From positions 124,001-188,000 of the forward strand of contig JAEWCZ010000017.1 in the NCBI GenBank assembly GCA_023390335.1: a stretch of DNA of 64,000 bases, read 5' to 3'. A program made the position numbers and the translations under genes. Under the pieces are notes generated by a model. It searched no databases. It was not told the DNA's origin and worked only from the letters and a program-made list of their open reading frames with translations. This DNA is from Bacillota bacterium. Its GTDB lineage: Bacteria; Bacillota; Clostridia; Acetivibrionales; DSM-1351. Positions 19,201 through 27,011 of this stretch are shown piece after piece. Every line of letters starts with the position of its first letter. The first letter of the stretch is position 1.

Positions 19201-21474
19201 AATCCTTGTGGACATCCCAGAAATCCTACTCATGGAGATGGGTATTTTAACTGGACAAGGTCATGGTCAGGATACTCGGGAACTGCATCGAGAACAGTTT
19301 CTTACTGGGTTCCCAATATGCAGTGGATTTCAAATTATACAGGCTACTACAGCGGTACTATTTATAAAAATGTACGACAACCATATACCGATACGTGGCG
19401 GGGGAACAGCAGTAAATTTATTCTCTATGTTAGTGATGGTGTTGTATCAGAACTTTCAGACTTTTATTCAGCCGTATCAAAGACCGACGCAAAGATAATT
19501 TTGGCAGGAACACCCGACATAAGGAAGCAATACCCGGAGAGTGCCAAATTTATAGATGTCACAGACAAGACAGTTCAGGAGATTTTAAATGAAACTTTGG
19601 AGTACATTTCAGAAGAAACCCCGGCTATTGAGCAAATCTATATACTGAGTAATCAGCAATTTACTCTAAATGTAGGAGAGAATGACCTTGAAAACGATGA
19701 AATCATATCCAGAGAAATGCAATATGTACATGATAATGATTATTTTGATAACCCCACCGGACAAGAAGCCGAAACACAAACAGCTTTCAACTCTGAAACC
19801 GGATGGACATCCGACATAAAAAATTCATTTTCAAATGTAGGAAAGTACCAGATATATAGAAGAGTAAGAGACAAGCCGGCTGGTGCATATGGAGATAAAT
19901 ATTCCTATTACAGCGGAGCTACAGAGGTTGACGTATTTGTACACAGAAAGCCAATTGCCAAGGCAACACTGGATTGGGATTTCGATGGGGCTACAAATAC
20001 ATACAAAACAACTTGGAAGGATCTCAGCTATGATTTGGATCATAACATTACCAGAGCCAAGACTGACAAAGGCATATCAAACAGAAAAATTATGTGGAAA
20101 AAGGAAGGTGGGGAATGGAATTACACAATACCCGACAATCTGAGTCCCGGCACATATAGAATCAGGTACTATGTAAAAGACATAGAAAACACTTGGTCAG
20201 ATGTATTTACAATGGATATAAACGGAACAACCTACACAAATGTCCCTGAGGTTGTATTTACTTTAACGGATTCGCCACCAATGCAGTTTGAAGCTGAACT
20301 AAGGGCATTAAAATCAACCTTCAGAAATCCAACCTCTCCAGTGACCTTACCCGCTAGTGAAGACTTGGAAGTCTTTAATCTATGGACTAGATATCCGTCA
20401 AATCCGTATTTGACAATAGCCTTGTATGGTTTAAACGGAACACAGGTGGCAGGTGCTAAAACCGTTAACTACAGTACAGATACAGGCATTAAAAATGGAA
20501 ACGACATTAAGTGGAACAACATACCTTATAACATAATCAGCAGCATTAAAGATGGTAATTACATATTTAAAATAACGGCAAATGCTCAACAGAACAAGAC
20601 AATATCCTTCCCTGTCACAGTAAGAACCCCTATTAATCTGAAAGGATATATAAACAGCAGAGAAACCGCAGCACAGGTCAATACCGGGGCTGCAAATCTG
20701 TTTAAGTTTACAACATCACAATACGTATCAAAGACACAATTAACCTTCGAAGGACACACATACACATCAGATTCAGGAAAAATACAGATGACTTCCAATT
20801 CAGGAACCTTAAAAACATGGGAATTGAGACTTGATATTGCGGATGGAGCATATGCCGACGGAAGAGTAGGGAGTGCGGAATTCAAAGCATGGCTTCCTTC
20901 GGGAATGAGTGAAACAGTTAACGTAGACTATAAATTCACAGGTATCAGAGGATACAGCTTTGCAGTTACAATGATGCTGGACCCCGGCTGGAAATCATAT
21001 TATTTTGATACAAACAGAGGTATTGATGATAACCATGATGGCAGAATCGACAGGTATCCACGAAGAAGCAGTACTGATATTCCTGCCATAAAAATGCCAA
21101 TCAACTATTACTCTCTGGTAGGATGCGGCAGGACGTATATTAAAGCAGGTTACAAGGTAAATGGAAAGATTGCTATTCAGGGTGAGCCAGATTATGCGGC
21201 GTTCAGAATACACTATATCATAAAAGGGGAAACACATACGGATACTGCTATATTAACAAGGACGTCAGGGAATACCTATACCTTTGAATGGATTATCCCG
21301 CTTAAGACCGATGATAAAACCTTTGTAAGTTTTGACCTTGTAACCAAGAAAGGTTCTTCCACCTATGGCAGCGAGAAATGGATAGACACCTGGGACAACC
21401 GTAATACCTCAAGACAGATTTTCTATGTCAAGGGCAAAGCTACGGATGATTTAATCTACACGCAGAGTCAGTAA
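16246..21474 (+). CDS. Giant secreted multi-domain protein of unknown function
   Basis: 1742 residues from a TTG start at 16246, supported by AGAAGGTGATTAA and an immediate signal peptide (MNKYTKVISFILC...VHAAN). I do not recognise the whole protein. PKD/Ig-like beta-sandwich segments are visible (for example YRWSYGGD...GSYSLTLECKNTLGKWSD at ~650-690, and YYVKDIENTWSD near 1305). A Ser/Gly/Tyr-rich stretch at ~890-1045 carries four spaced GYSG/YYSG-type motifs. There is no sortase signal, dockerin or SLH motif in it. Anchoring through the upstream SLH protein is a reasonable guess. The size and domain mix suggest an adhesin or surface scaffold rather than an enzyme. Confidence 0.75.
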   Translation: MNKYTKVISFILCLVLLITGFPDIMVHAANSYILIKYENGGREFFDQTTYDSYKRNNMLPTQLDGSVVPLSIKKGTNTYYLNYRLFTQKNLVVYGSYRSMAGNYFKCGYQIHKDLDIKDPEVKYDGGYFLKPDGISCKGKEQNPKNHGGKCETNRGEWKYLGFDINGEVFSNMWMINVATVTTFRQRNWIKEPWSDENEVKKRLTASASTYNEAAYGSLNLYKQQTVQKLKAWIYNTFNSVDKFSGIPDGADHYDPNVYQYLYIQSAPTIQKAGSGKMWHVRPDGSIWYQTFSVPNLGKIKTLSDSGKRDLPIQCYVTAASPMPNIPKGSELDNQPVTLNFQVKGELQDYVILKEEEPAPEGWIPYFEDSVSRTVYYTRQDIDSWEINVDKVSGIKLTDTEKQAQKVVPKSTAANTATATFSIKTTIGEIKKLPKQGDNYTVMVEATAKVNYLDGHNNSKSGSNQFLTGTILPPPEPDIKPLVIDLPTVQINNHIGETAFDGVQFNDVSDNTDMSAVKNTELYINGKPVDYNTFFSGSYRFPATTDKSGYFAEVICKYNLDKSKIILEGLPEDIKKEIQEAAVVEYVSTDYIYVYPTEPIAHFKLSSNSWKQNRIISVENNSTDSNIQLVLDKYPIVEYRWSYGGDTLQMNKGTDTDLKKQLQYKEPGSYSLTLECKNTLGKWSDPYTVEFRVLEDIAPNIELNLSDSVVTRDDQISAWHYDVNSTDGDKISVAKIELWYDSDNNGYVDTMIQSWNGLGDNGICELTDFPVYTPTELGYYKFYIYAQDEFVDVNGQDTLTQYISKNDKKLANLECDFWVDNFQPLSDLYVDAPIERPNVDLYIMRDKDLSQDKYSYITNSRVALENSLLGRNMIPNVNIWDMKTYEYSTPASTSSNTGTSYPSEEITYTSSGYSGKLKRTSVTDNGGYHDFGHYESRTETKSISSGGGYASGHGYGGSTPSSSISYSDGEGYSGTMYIQNYNYTSNPCGHPRNPTHGDGYFNWTRSWSGYSGTASRTVSYWVPNMQWISNYTGYYSGTIYKNVRQPYTDTWRGNSSKFILYVSDGVVSELSDFYSAVSKTDAKIILAGTPDIRKQYPESAKFIDVTDKTVQEILNETLEYISEETPAIEQIYILSNQQFTLNVGENDLENDEIISREMQYVHDNDYFDNPTGQEAETQTAFNSETGWTSDIKNSFSNVGKYQIYRRVRDKPAGAYGDKYSYYSGATEVDVFVHRKPIAKATLDWDFDGATNTYKTTWKDLSYDLDHNITRAKTDKGISNRKIMWKKEGGEWNYTIPDNLSPGTYRIRYYVKDIENTWSDVFTMDINGTTYTNVPEVVFTLTDSPPMQFEAELRALKSTFRNPTSPVTLPASEDLEVFNLWTRYPSNPYLTIALYGLNGTQVAGAKTVNYSTDTGIKNGNDIKWNNIPYNIISSIKDGNYIFKITANAQQNKTISFPVTVRTPINLKGYINSRETAAQVNTGAANLFKFTTSQYVSKTQLTFEGHTYTSDSGKIQMTSNSGTLKTWELRLDIADGAYADGRVGSAEFKAWLPSGMSETVNVDYKFTGIRGYSFAVTMMLDPGWKSYYFDTNRGIDDNHDGRIDRYPRRSSTDIPAIKMPINYYSLVGCGRTYIKAGYKVNGKIAIQGEPDYAAFRIHYIIKGETHTDTAILTRTSGNTYTFEWIIPLKTDDKTFVSFDLVTKKGSSTYGSEKWIDTWDNRNTSRQIFYVKGKATDDLIYTQSQ

Positions 21475-21480
21475 TAATAT

Positions 21481-21510
21481 AACAGCCCGAAAGGGCTGTT
21501 TTTGTTGTAC
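21481..21510 (+). terminator. Terminator of the giant-protein operon
   Basis: AACAGCCC-GAAA-GGGCTGTT (21481-21500) is an 8-bp stem with a GNRA tetraloop, followed by TTTGTTG. Confidence 0.85.
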
Positions 21511-21524
21511 AACGAATGCCGCGC

Positions 21525-22118
21525 TTACTTTTTTGCAATAATGACATATAGAGAATCTTTTAAAAATACTTTATGTGTTACACTTAATCCGATATTTTTC
21601 AATTCTCGCTCCATTACCGATGAAGAGACCCTGATATGCAAGGGAGGGCCATCCGCTGCACTATCAGTTTTTTCATATTCCAAGCACATAAACTGTCCGC
21701 CTTCTTTGAGTACACGATTAATTTGAAAAATGGTCTCGGATAATGGCCGGACTTCATGTAATATCAATGAAGCCAGAACAATATCAATTGAACCGTCCGG
21801 TAGTGGAACATTATCAGTACCGCTTTCAATTAATTTAATATTCGAAGCATTTTGTTCTTTAGCCTTAGAATCAATAATTTCCAACATTTTAGAATCAATA
21901 TCCAGTGCATAAACTAATCCGTCAATCATTTTAGCTGCCGGAATTGTTAAATATCCTGTACCTGCACCCAAGTCTAAAATATTAAAGATTTTCTTAATAA
22001 AGAGCATATTCAATAATTCTTCAGGTGGAAGAGCTTTAATTCTTTTAGCCCCATCCAAAAACTGAACTTTTCTTGCGAGAAGTTGCATTTCTTTTGATAA
22101 GTGTTCGTGTTTTTCCAT
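21525..22118 (-). CDS. Class I SAM-dependent methyltransferase
   Basis: 197 residues. The start at 22118 (MEKHEHLSKEM) is favoured over the longer frame because AGGAGA lies 7 bases upstream. The SAM site is clear: LDLGAGTGYLTIPAA at ~52-66, the acidic ALDIDSKM, then IDIVLASLILHEV. It is of the UbiE/arsenite-methyltransferase-like size but lacks the cysteine pattern of ArsM. It lies directly downstream of the Rrf2 regulator, whose promoter-operator probably controls both. Confidence 0.85.
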   Translation of the reverse strand: MEKHEHLSKEMQLLARKVQFLDGAKRIKALPPEELLNMLFIKKIFNILDLGAGTGYLTIPAAKMIDGLVYALDIDSKMLEIIDSKAKEQNASNIKLIESGTDNVPLPDGSIDIVLASLILHEVRPLSETIFQINRVLKEGGQFMCLEYEKTDSAADGPPLHIRVSSSVMERELKNIGLSVTHKVFLKDSLYVIIAKK

Positions 22119-22194
22119 ATATAATCTCCTTAAATGTAAATATAGTTTATTATGTATAATATAGAGTATAAATATCTGCAATTAAATAAAAAAA

Positions 22195-22581
22195 TTAACT
22201 CTGTACCACTTCATAAATCTTTTTATTCTTCAAATAGGTTTCCATTACGTTTTCAGCATCTGTCATCACCTTATAAATCTGACACTGACCTTCCTCCTGT
22301 AAATCACAACTAAACAATGCTCCAGTTCCCTCGATTGCTTTAATTACATCCATAAAAGATATATCCTCTTTTTGTTTACGCAAGCTATAGCCGCCATTTA
22401 CACCCGGAGTGGACTGGATTAAGCCAGCCTTTACTAACTGCGTTAAAATCTTTGAAAGATATGTAGCAGATACATTGAAATGGTTAGCCAACGGTTGAAG
22501 ACTCAAATTATCCTTTTTATCATGCATAATCATATATGCAACGATATGAAGGGCATAGTTTGTTGCTTTAGTGTATTTCAA
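22195..22581 (-). CDS. Rrf2 family transcriptional regulator
   Basis: 128 residues after AGGAGG. The N-terminal winged helix is typical (MKYTKATNYALHIVAYM, NVSATYLSKILTQLVKAGLI, GVNGGYSL). Only two cysteines (CDLQEEGQC, ~93-101) occupy the region where IscR has three iron-sulfur ligands, so a canonical [2Fe-2S] site is doubtful. It may sense redox, nitric oxide or another signal. The gene's own promoter overlaps a dyad (22602-22626), pointing to autoregulation. The methyltransferase downstream is the likely co-regulated gene. Confidence 0.9.
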   Translation of the reverse strand: MKYTKATNYALHIVAYMIMHDKKDNLSLQPLANHFNVSATYLSKILTQLVKAGLIQSTPGVNGGYSLRKQKEDISFMDVIKAIEGTGALFSCDLQEEGQCQIYKVMTDAENVMETYLKNKKIYEVVQS

Positions 22582-22601
22582 AAAAATACCTCCTAACAGA
22601 T

Positions 22602-22653
22602 ATTACAGACTCAATATATCTGTAATTATATATGGGATAATGTCTTTTGTCAA
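22602..22653 (-). promoter_or_regulatory. Rrf2 promoter with overlapping operator dyad
   Basis: On the minus strand TTGACA (22653-22648), a 17-base spacer and TATAAT (22630-22625) are an exact consensus. Starting in the last bases of the -10 is a perfect 8-bp inverted repeat, ATTACAGA-9-TCTGTAAT (22602-22626). A repressor bound there would block RNA polymerase. The dyad size fits Rrf2-family sites. Confidence 0.8.
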
Positions 22654-22671
22654 TTAGGGGTAGCTAATTAA

Positions 22672-23469
22672 CTATTTTTTACAAATTAATAAACCATGAT
22701 TACTCATTCCCAAGATGCTTTTCTCTCTGCAACTAGCTAAACTATAATTAAGCCAAGTAGAATACTCATCATCATTCATATTATTTACAAAATCACTGAT
22801 AAGCGGGCTTATCCCGTCAGTTCCTACATGGTCAATAATGTCAATGTTAAACTTTGAGATAAAGGTTTCAATTTCAAAAGGAGTTGTAAAAAAATTATCT
22901 GTCCAAAAACACTCTTTTTCTCCTTCTTTAATAACTCCTGTATTCAGTACTTTTTCAACAAAACTATTTGTAAGAAATTCTTTGTATCTTGGCATAATTA
23001 GATTCAAAACAAAATGCTTATTAATATATGCAGTTGCCAGTATACCACCTTTCTTTAATACCCTTAAAGATTCTACAATACATCTCTCTCTATCGAATTC
23101 ATTTGTAAGATGATACATTGGTCCAAGATTTAGTACTACATCAAAACTTTCAGATTCATAATTACTTAAATTAGTAGCATCAGCTACTTCTGTAGATAAA
23201 TCAATATTTTTATTTCTCTGGCCTAACTTTTTATTTATTATATCAACATGTTTTGGAGTTACATCTGTAGCAAGTACAGTATTGCCTCTATCAGCATAGT
23301 AAAAAGAATAAACCCCTGTTCCAGCACCCAATTCTAGAATTTTATAATGATTTTTTATATATTGGTTTAAAACAGTTGTTGTTACGGCAAATTCAATCTT
23401 TCTGGCATTATTAGTTGTAAGTCTGCTTTCCTCATCAGAGTTTTCATAAAAGCTTACAATATTATTCAT
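22672..23469 (-). CDS. Class I SAM-dependent methyltransferase
   Basis: 265 residues. The start at 23469 (MNNIVSFYEN) has GATGAGGA at a good distance; the longer version adds four residues. The SAM-binding motif LELGAGTGVYSFYYAD lies at ~44-59, with the acidic VLATDVTP and then FDVVLNLGPMYHL. The substrate is unknown. It is a separate unit from the Rrf2/methyltransferase pair, whose promoter lies between them. No sequence feature links it to a pathway. Confidence 0.85.
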   Translation of the reverse strand: MNNIVSFYENSDEESRLTTNNARKIEFAVTTTVLNQYIKNHYKILELGAGTGVYSFYYADRGNTVLATDVTPKHVDIINKKLGQRNKNIDLSTEVADATNLSNYESESFDVVLNLGPMYHLTNEFDRERCIVESLRVLKKGGILATAYINKHFVLNLIMPRYKEFLTNSFVEKVLNTGVIKEGEKECFWTDNFFTTPFEIETFISKFNIDIIDHVGTDGISPLISDFVNNMNDDEYSTWLNYSLASCREKSILGMSNHGLLICKK

Positions 23470-23769
23470 ATAAATCCTCATCCCTTATTGCTTTGTAATA
23501 TCGTTCTTCTTTCTACATTCCTGTAACAATTACCTGTTAATTTAGTAAAATAATGTATAAAATGTTATCAGATTTATTATCTGTATCATTATCACATATA
23601 CTGGATATGAAGAACCTAACATTTTAATATTTTTAAAAATAAACACATAAATACACTAATTAATGTTATAATGAAATGATTACAAAAATAGGAAATACGT
23701 TAATTGAATTTTGATTTATATATTTGCTTATAACTATTGTAAGAACAAAAAAATATGGAGGTGTTTTTT
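23470..23769. other. Divergent intergenic region upstream of infC
   Basis: About 300 AT-rich bases between the leftward methyltransferase and infC. A TATAAT at 23667-23672 is the best -10 for infC, leaving a ~90-base leader with no recognised element. The -35 for it is poor. Confidence 0.5.
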
Positions 23770-23772
23770 ATT
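23757..23772 (+). promoter_or_regulatory. Ribosome-binding site deciding the infC start (AUU)
   Basis: GGAGG followed by 8 bases and ATT. No other initiation codon in this frame has a usable site. The rare codon is expected to make translation sensitive to the IF-3 level. Confidence 0.75.
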
Positions 23773-24285
23773 AGGAAAAACCAAGTACCGATTAATGAAG
23801 AAATAAGGGATCCAGAGGTTAGGCTAATTGATGCGGATGGTGAAATGCTAGGGGTTGTGTCATCAAAGGAAGCACAAAATATGGCTATAACGAAAAATCT
23901 TGATTTAGTAAAGATTGTATCAAATGCGGTACCACCCGTGTGTAAAATTATGGATTATGGGAAATACGTGTTTGAGCAGGGCAAAAAAGAAAAGGAAGCG
24001 AAGAAAAATCAAAAGATTGTTTCACTTAAAGAAGTAAGGTTGTCTGCTAAGATTGAAGAACATGATTTTGACGTCAAGGTTAAAAATGCCTATAAATTTT
24101 TAAAAGATGGTGATAAAGTCAAAGTCAGCATTAGATTTCGAGGCAGGGAAATGAAATATACATCGGATGGAAAAGAAGTGCTTGAAAAATTTGCTGAAGC
24201 AGTTAATGAGGTTGGTGTAGCGGAAAAACAGCCAAAGCTTGAAGGTAAAAGTATGATGGTCATATTGAATCCGAACAAAAAGTGA
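23770..24285 (+). CDS. infC: Translation initiation factor IF-3, probable AUU start
   Basis: 171 residues. IF-3 binds the 30S subunit and checks start-codon fidelity. The sequence is a full match to the family: NEEIRDPEVRLIDADGEMLG at the start, the KIMDYGKY block, then KEVRLS, RFRGREM and the PKLEGKSM end. The site GGAGG (23757-23761) sits 8 bases before ATT at 23770, whereas the ATG at 23755 overlaps that site. AUU is the known IF-3 start in other bacteria, where it underlies autoregulation. The usual partners rpmI and rplT are absent; a cold-shock gene follows instead. It may be a second infC copy. Confidence 0.88.
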   Translation: MRKNQVPINEEIRDPEVRLIDADGEMLGVVSSKEAQNMAITKNLDLVKIVSNAVPPVCKIMDYGKYVFEQGKKEKEAKKNQKIVSLKEVRLSAKIEEHDFDVKVKNAYKFLKDGDKVKVSIRFRGREMKYTSDGKEVLEKFAEAVNEVGVAEKQPKLEGKSMMVILNPNKK

Positions 24286-24397
24286 GTTCAATACCTTTTT
24301 TGGATGGATAACAGAGCATAGAATATAACATAATAAAATTAGAAGCGACATGATGCATGTATGCTTACAACAAAAGATATTAAGGAGGGCATAATAA

Positions 24398-24595
24398 ATG
24401 ACTGGTACAGTTAAATGGTTTAATGCAGAAAAAGGTTTTGGATTCATTGAAAGTGAAGGTGGAGAGGATGTTTTTGTACATTTCTCTGCAATTCAATCCC
24501 AGGGTTACAAGACGTTGGATGAAGGCCAAAGAGTTGAATTTGAAGTTGAAAAAGGGCAAAGAGGTCCACAGGCTGTAAATGTAAGATTAGCTTAA
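24398..24595 (+). CDS. Cold-shock protein, CspA family
   Basis: 65 residues after AAGGAGGGC. It is a single OB-fold cold-shock domain with RNP1 (KGFGFIE) and RNP2 (VFVHFSAI) intact and normal length. It binds single-stranded nucleic acid and melts mRNA structure. It lies 112 bp downstream of infC and 181 bp upstream of a zinc-ribbon gene that shares an RNA-binding look, so the trio may be a cold-adaptation group (inference). Confidence 0.95.
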   Translation: MTGTVKWFNAEKGFGFIESEGGEDVFVHFSAIQSQGYKTLDEGQRVEFEVEKGQRGPQAVNVRLA

Positions 24596-24776
24596 ATATA
24601 TAAGTGTATATTTAGGAAATATTGAAATATCTGTTGCTTTATCTCCAATAATGTGTTAAGCTGATTAAGTTAGCTAAATATTTATGGATTGATTTTTGAT
24701 TACAACTCTCTTTAATTTATTGGAGCGGGAAGTTATAAAATTATATGATCCAAATAAATTGAGGAGGTATTTAGAT

Positions 24777-24962
24777 ATGGCGGATAAAATAATAACTTGT
24801 AAGGATTGTAATTCACAATTCACTTTCACTGAAAACGAACAGGCTTTCTACAAAGAGAAAGGGTTCGACAATGAACCTCAAAGATGTCCTGACTGCAGAA
24901 GAGCAAGAAAGCAGCAGAACAACAACAGAGGCGGCGGAAGAAGCTTCGGCAATAGATGGTAA
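24777..24962 (+). CDS. Small zinc-ribbon protein with RGG-like tail
   Basis: 61 residues. The start at ATG 24777 has GAGGAGG upstream. CKDC (~9-12) and CPDC (~38-41) form a four-cysteine zinc ribbon, with the conserved FTENEQAFYKEKGF between them, matching the probable zinc-ribbon (zf-trcl-like) family. The tail NNNRGGGRSFGNRW is Gly/Arg-rich, suggesting RNA contact. Relatives are sometimes mislabelled cytochrome c551. Function is unknown. Confidence 0.85.
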   Translation: MADKIITCKDCNSQFTFTENEQAFYKEKGFDNEPQRCPDCRRARKQQNNNRGGGRSFGNRW

Positions 24963-24968
24963 ATTAGA

Positions 24969-24999
24969 GGAGAGCATAAGCTCTCCTTTTTATTTTTTA
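24969..24999 (+). terminator. Terminator after the zinc-ribbon gene
   Basis: AGGAGAGC-ATAA-GCTCTCCT (24969-24988), an 8-bp stem, then a T-rich tract that can serve both strands. Confidence 0.85.
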
Positions 25000-25003
25000 T
25001 CCC

Positions 25004-25681
25004 TTAGATAAAGTATCGGATTAAAACTGACAACTTGTCAGTAATGGCAAAGATACCCCAAACTATTAGAAGAAGACCGCTAAAAGCTGAAAAAGCAGGA
25101 AAGTACTTATGGTAGTTTTGTAAATAATGGGACAGGCTGCCTATAGCCAGAGCTGTTAAAAGAAACGGTATGGAAAGTCCAAAAGCATAAAGAAGAAGTA
25201 ACAATATATTTCTTCCGATAGTAAGTATGTTATCGTTATACTTGAAAATAGATGCTAAAATGGGTTCAACACAAGGAGTCCAAACTGCCCCAAAAACCAG
25301 TCCCCAATAAAAGGCCCTAAGCCTTTTGTGATGACTGCCTACAGGAATCAGCTTCTTTTCATGGTACAGAATTTTCTGCCTGAAAAGTCCTGCCGTATGA
25401 AGACCTAGTATAATAATCAAACCGCCTCCGATTTTGCTAATAAGATTTATATTCTTTAAAAACAAATCCCCAAGGACACTTACAGATGCACCTAAAATAA
25501 TAAAAATAAAAGTATACCCAGAAACGAATGCAATAGACCTGACGATTACATTGAGTTTTGCATTTGCAGGGTTTATCTCCGGTATTATTGAACCTGTAAG
25601 ATAGCAAACATATGCAGGAATAAGGGGAAACACGCAAGGAGAAAAAAATGTCACCAATCCTGCTGACAATACTACAATCAA
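25004..25681 (-). CDS. ccdA: CcdA/DsbD-type thiol-disulfide transporter
   Basis: 225 residues, about six membrane helices. Helix 1 has FFSPCVFPLIPAYVCYL and helix 4 has WTPCVEPIL: the paired cysteines that carry reducing equivalents from cytoplasmic thioredoxin across the membrane in CcdA. Start TTG 25681 is nominal. A GAGGTGA site further upstream suggests that initiation may occur a few codons earlier at a non-AUG codon. No cytochrome c or thioredoxin-like partner lies nearby, so the extracytoplasmic target is unknown. Confidence 0.85.
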   Translation of the reverse strand: MIVVLSAGLVTFFSPCVFPLIPAYVCYLTGSIIPEINPANAKLNVIVRSIAFVSGYTFIFIILGASVSVLGDLFLKNINLISKIGGGLIIILGLHTAGLFRQKILYHEKKLIPVGSHHKRLRAFYWGLVFGAVWTPCVEPILASIFKYNDNILTIGRNILLLLLYAFGLSIPFLLTALAIGSLSHYLQNYHKYFPAFSAFSGLLLIVWGIFAITDKLSVLIRYFI

Positions 25682-25886
25682 AGTAAAGTTATTTGTAATA
25701 AAAAATCACCTCTGTCCAAAAGTACAGCTACTAGTTAGTTTCAACAAAAACGTATAAAACTTACCGATAAAAGTACAACAATTTATTCCAACGGATTATT
25801 TACCAAAACAACAATTTAATCTATTGAGTATGGCAAATTATAGAAATAGAATGTACTTAAATAATTCAGAAAGTCAGGTGTAAGCT

Positions 25887-27011
25887 ATGATAAGTATTTA
25901 TGTGGTACTTGCGGTGATTCTGCTTTTCGGAGCAAAAATCCGGATAAGAGGCTGGGATGACGATTTTTTATCCCTCGGTAACACAAAAATGTTGCAAGGC
26001 TTCTGTGCGGTTCTAATTATTATTCACCACATTTCTCAAGTTTTATCTGATTCTAAGGTATTGTCTCCGTTTAATGAATATGGTGTTCTATTCGTAGGTA
26101 TATTCTTTTTCTGTTCAGGTTATGGACTAATAAAAAGCTTCAAAACCAAAGATAACTATATGCAGGGCTTTTTAGGAAAAAGACTTCCGACTGTTTTAGT
26201 CCCGTTTTATATTACAACCTTTATTTACATAGCGATATTTTTGATATTAAGTCCAAAACCCTCTCTAAAGCAAATAATTCTTAATGTTACAGGCATACAG
26301 CTCATTAATCCCCATGCCTGGTACATAGTGGCAGTTGTGCTTTTCTATATAGCTTTCTATGTTATATTCAAATATATTAAAAATGAAAAAATTGCATTTG
26401 TGTCAATGGCTGTATTTATTGCCTGCTATATAATATTCGGCATTATCTTAAGACATGGGGCATGGTGGCTGCAAGGCGAATGGTGGTATAATACCTGTTT
26501 CCTGTTTTATATGGGCATGCTCATAGCAAGATTTGAGAAGGGAATAATAGCGGCAGTCAAGAAGTATTATGTTGTGATATTGCCTGTAGCCATTGCTGCG
26601 TTTGTGCTTATTTATAAGGTATCAAACTATACTCTTGGAAAATTCTCATATTATGCACAAACTGAAACTGCTTCCGGATATCCTGAAACCTTGATATGCT
26701 TTTTCACTCAGCTTCCGGCAGTAATCCTTTTTGTAGCGGCTGTTCTTATACTTTGCATGAAGGTAACCTTTAGTAATATAATACTCAGGTTCCTTTCAAA
26801 GATATCTTTGGAACTGTATTTGATACACTATCTTTTTCTGCTTTTGTATAGGTCGGATATAATAAATATTACCAATGACCTTTTATATGTGACACTGGTA
26901 GTTATATCATCGGTTGCAGCGGCATTCCTTTTACATTTAGTCAATAGGCCTTTAATTAGTTTAATAACACCAAAAGGAGGAAATATCAGTGGAAAAGGTA
27001 CATTCTATTGA
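25887..27011 (+). CDS. Acyltransferase-3 family membrane protein
   Basis: 374 residues with about ten hydrophobic helices. The N-terminal block (GFCAVLIIIHHISQVL) holds the conserved His of the OafA/acyltransferase-3 family, and FFFCSGYGLIKSF follows. Members transfer acyl groups to surface sugars or wall polymers. The acceptor cannot be deduced. Its 3' end overlaps the next acyltransferase by 23 bp, so the two are translated from one mRNA. Confidence 0.85.
   Translation: MISIYVVLAVILLFGAKIRIRGWDDDFLSLGNTKMLQGFCAVLIIIHHISQVLSDSKVLSPFNEYGVLFVGIFFFCSGYGLIKSFKTKDNYMQGFLGKRLPTVLVPFYITTFIYIAIFLILSPKPSLKQIILNVTGIQLINPHAWYIVAVVLFYIAFYVIFKYIKNEKIAFVSMAVFIACYIIFGIILRHGAWWLQGEWWYNTCFLFYMGMLIARFEKGIIAAVKKYYVVILPVAIAAFVLIYKVSNYTLGKFSYYAQTETASGYPETLICFFTQLPAVILFVAAVLILCMKVTFSNIILRFLSKISLELYLIHYLFLLLYRSDIINITNDLLYVTLVVISSVAAAFLLHLVNRPLISLITPKGGNISGKGTFY

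Noticed and set aside
23755..23769. ATG start for infC
   Set aside because: The ATG overlaps the GGAGG site and has none of its own. Family alignment and spacing favour ATT 23770.
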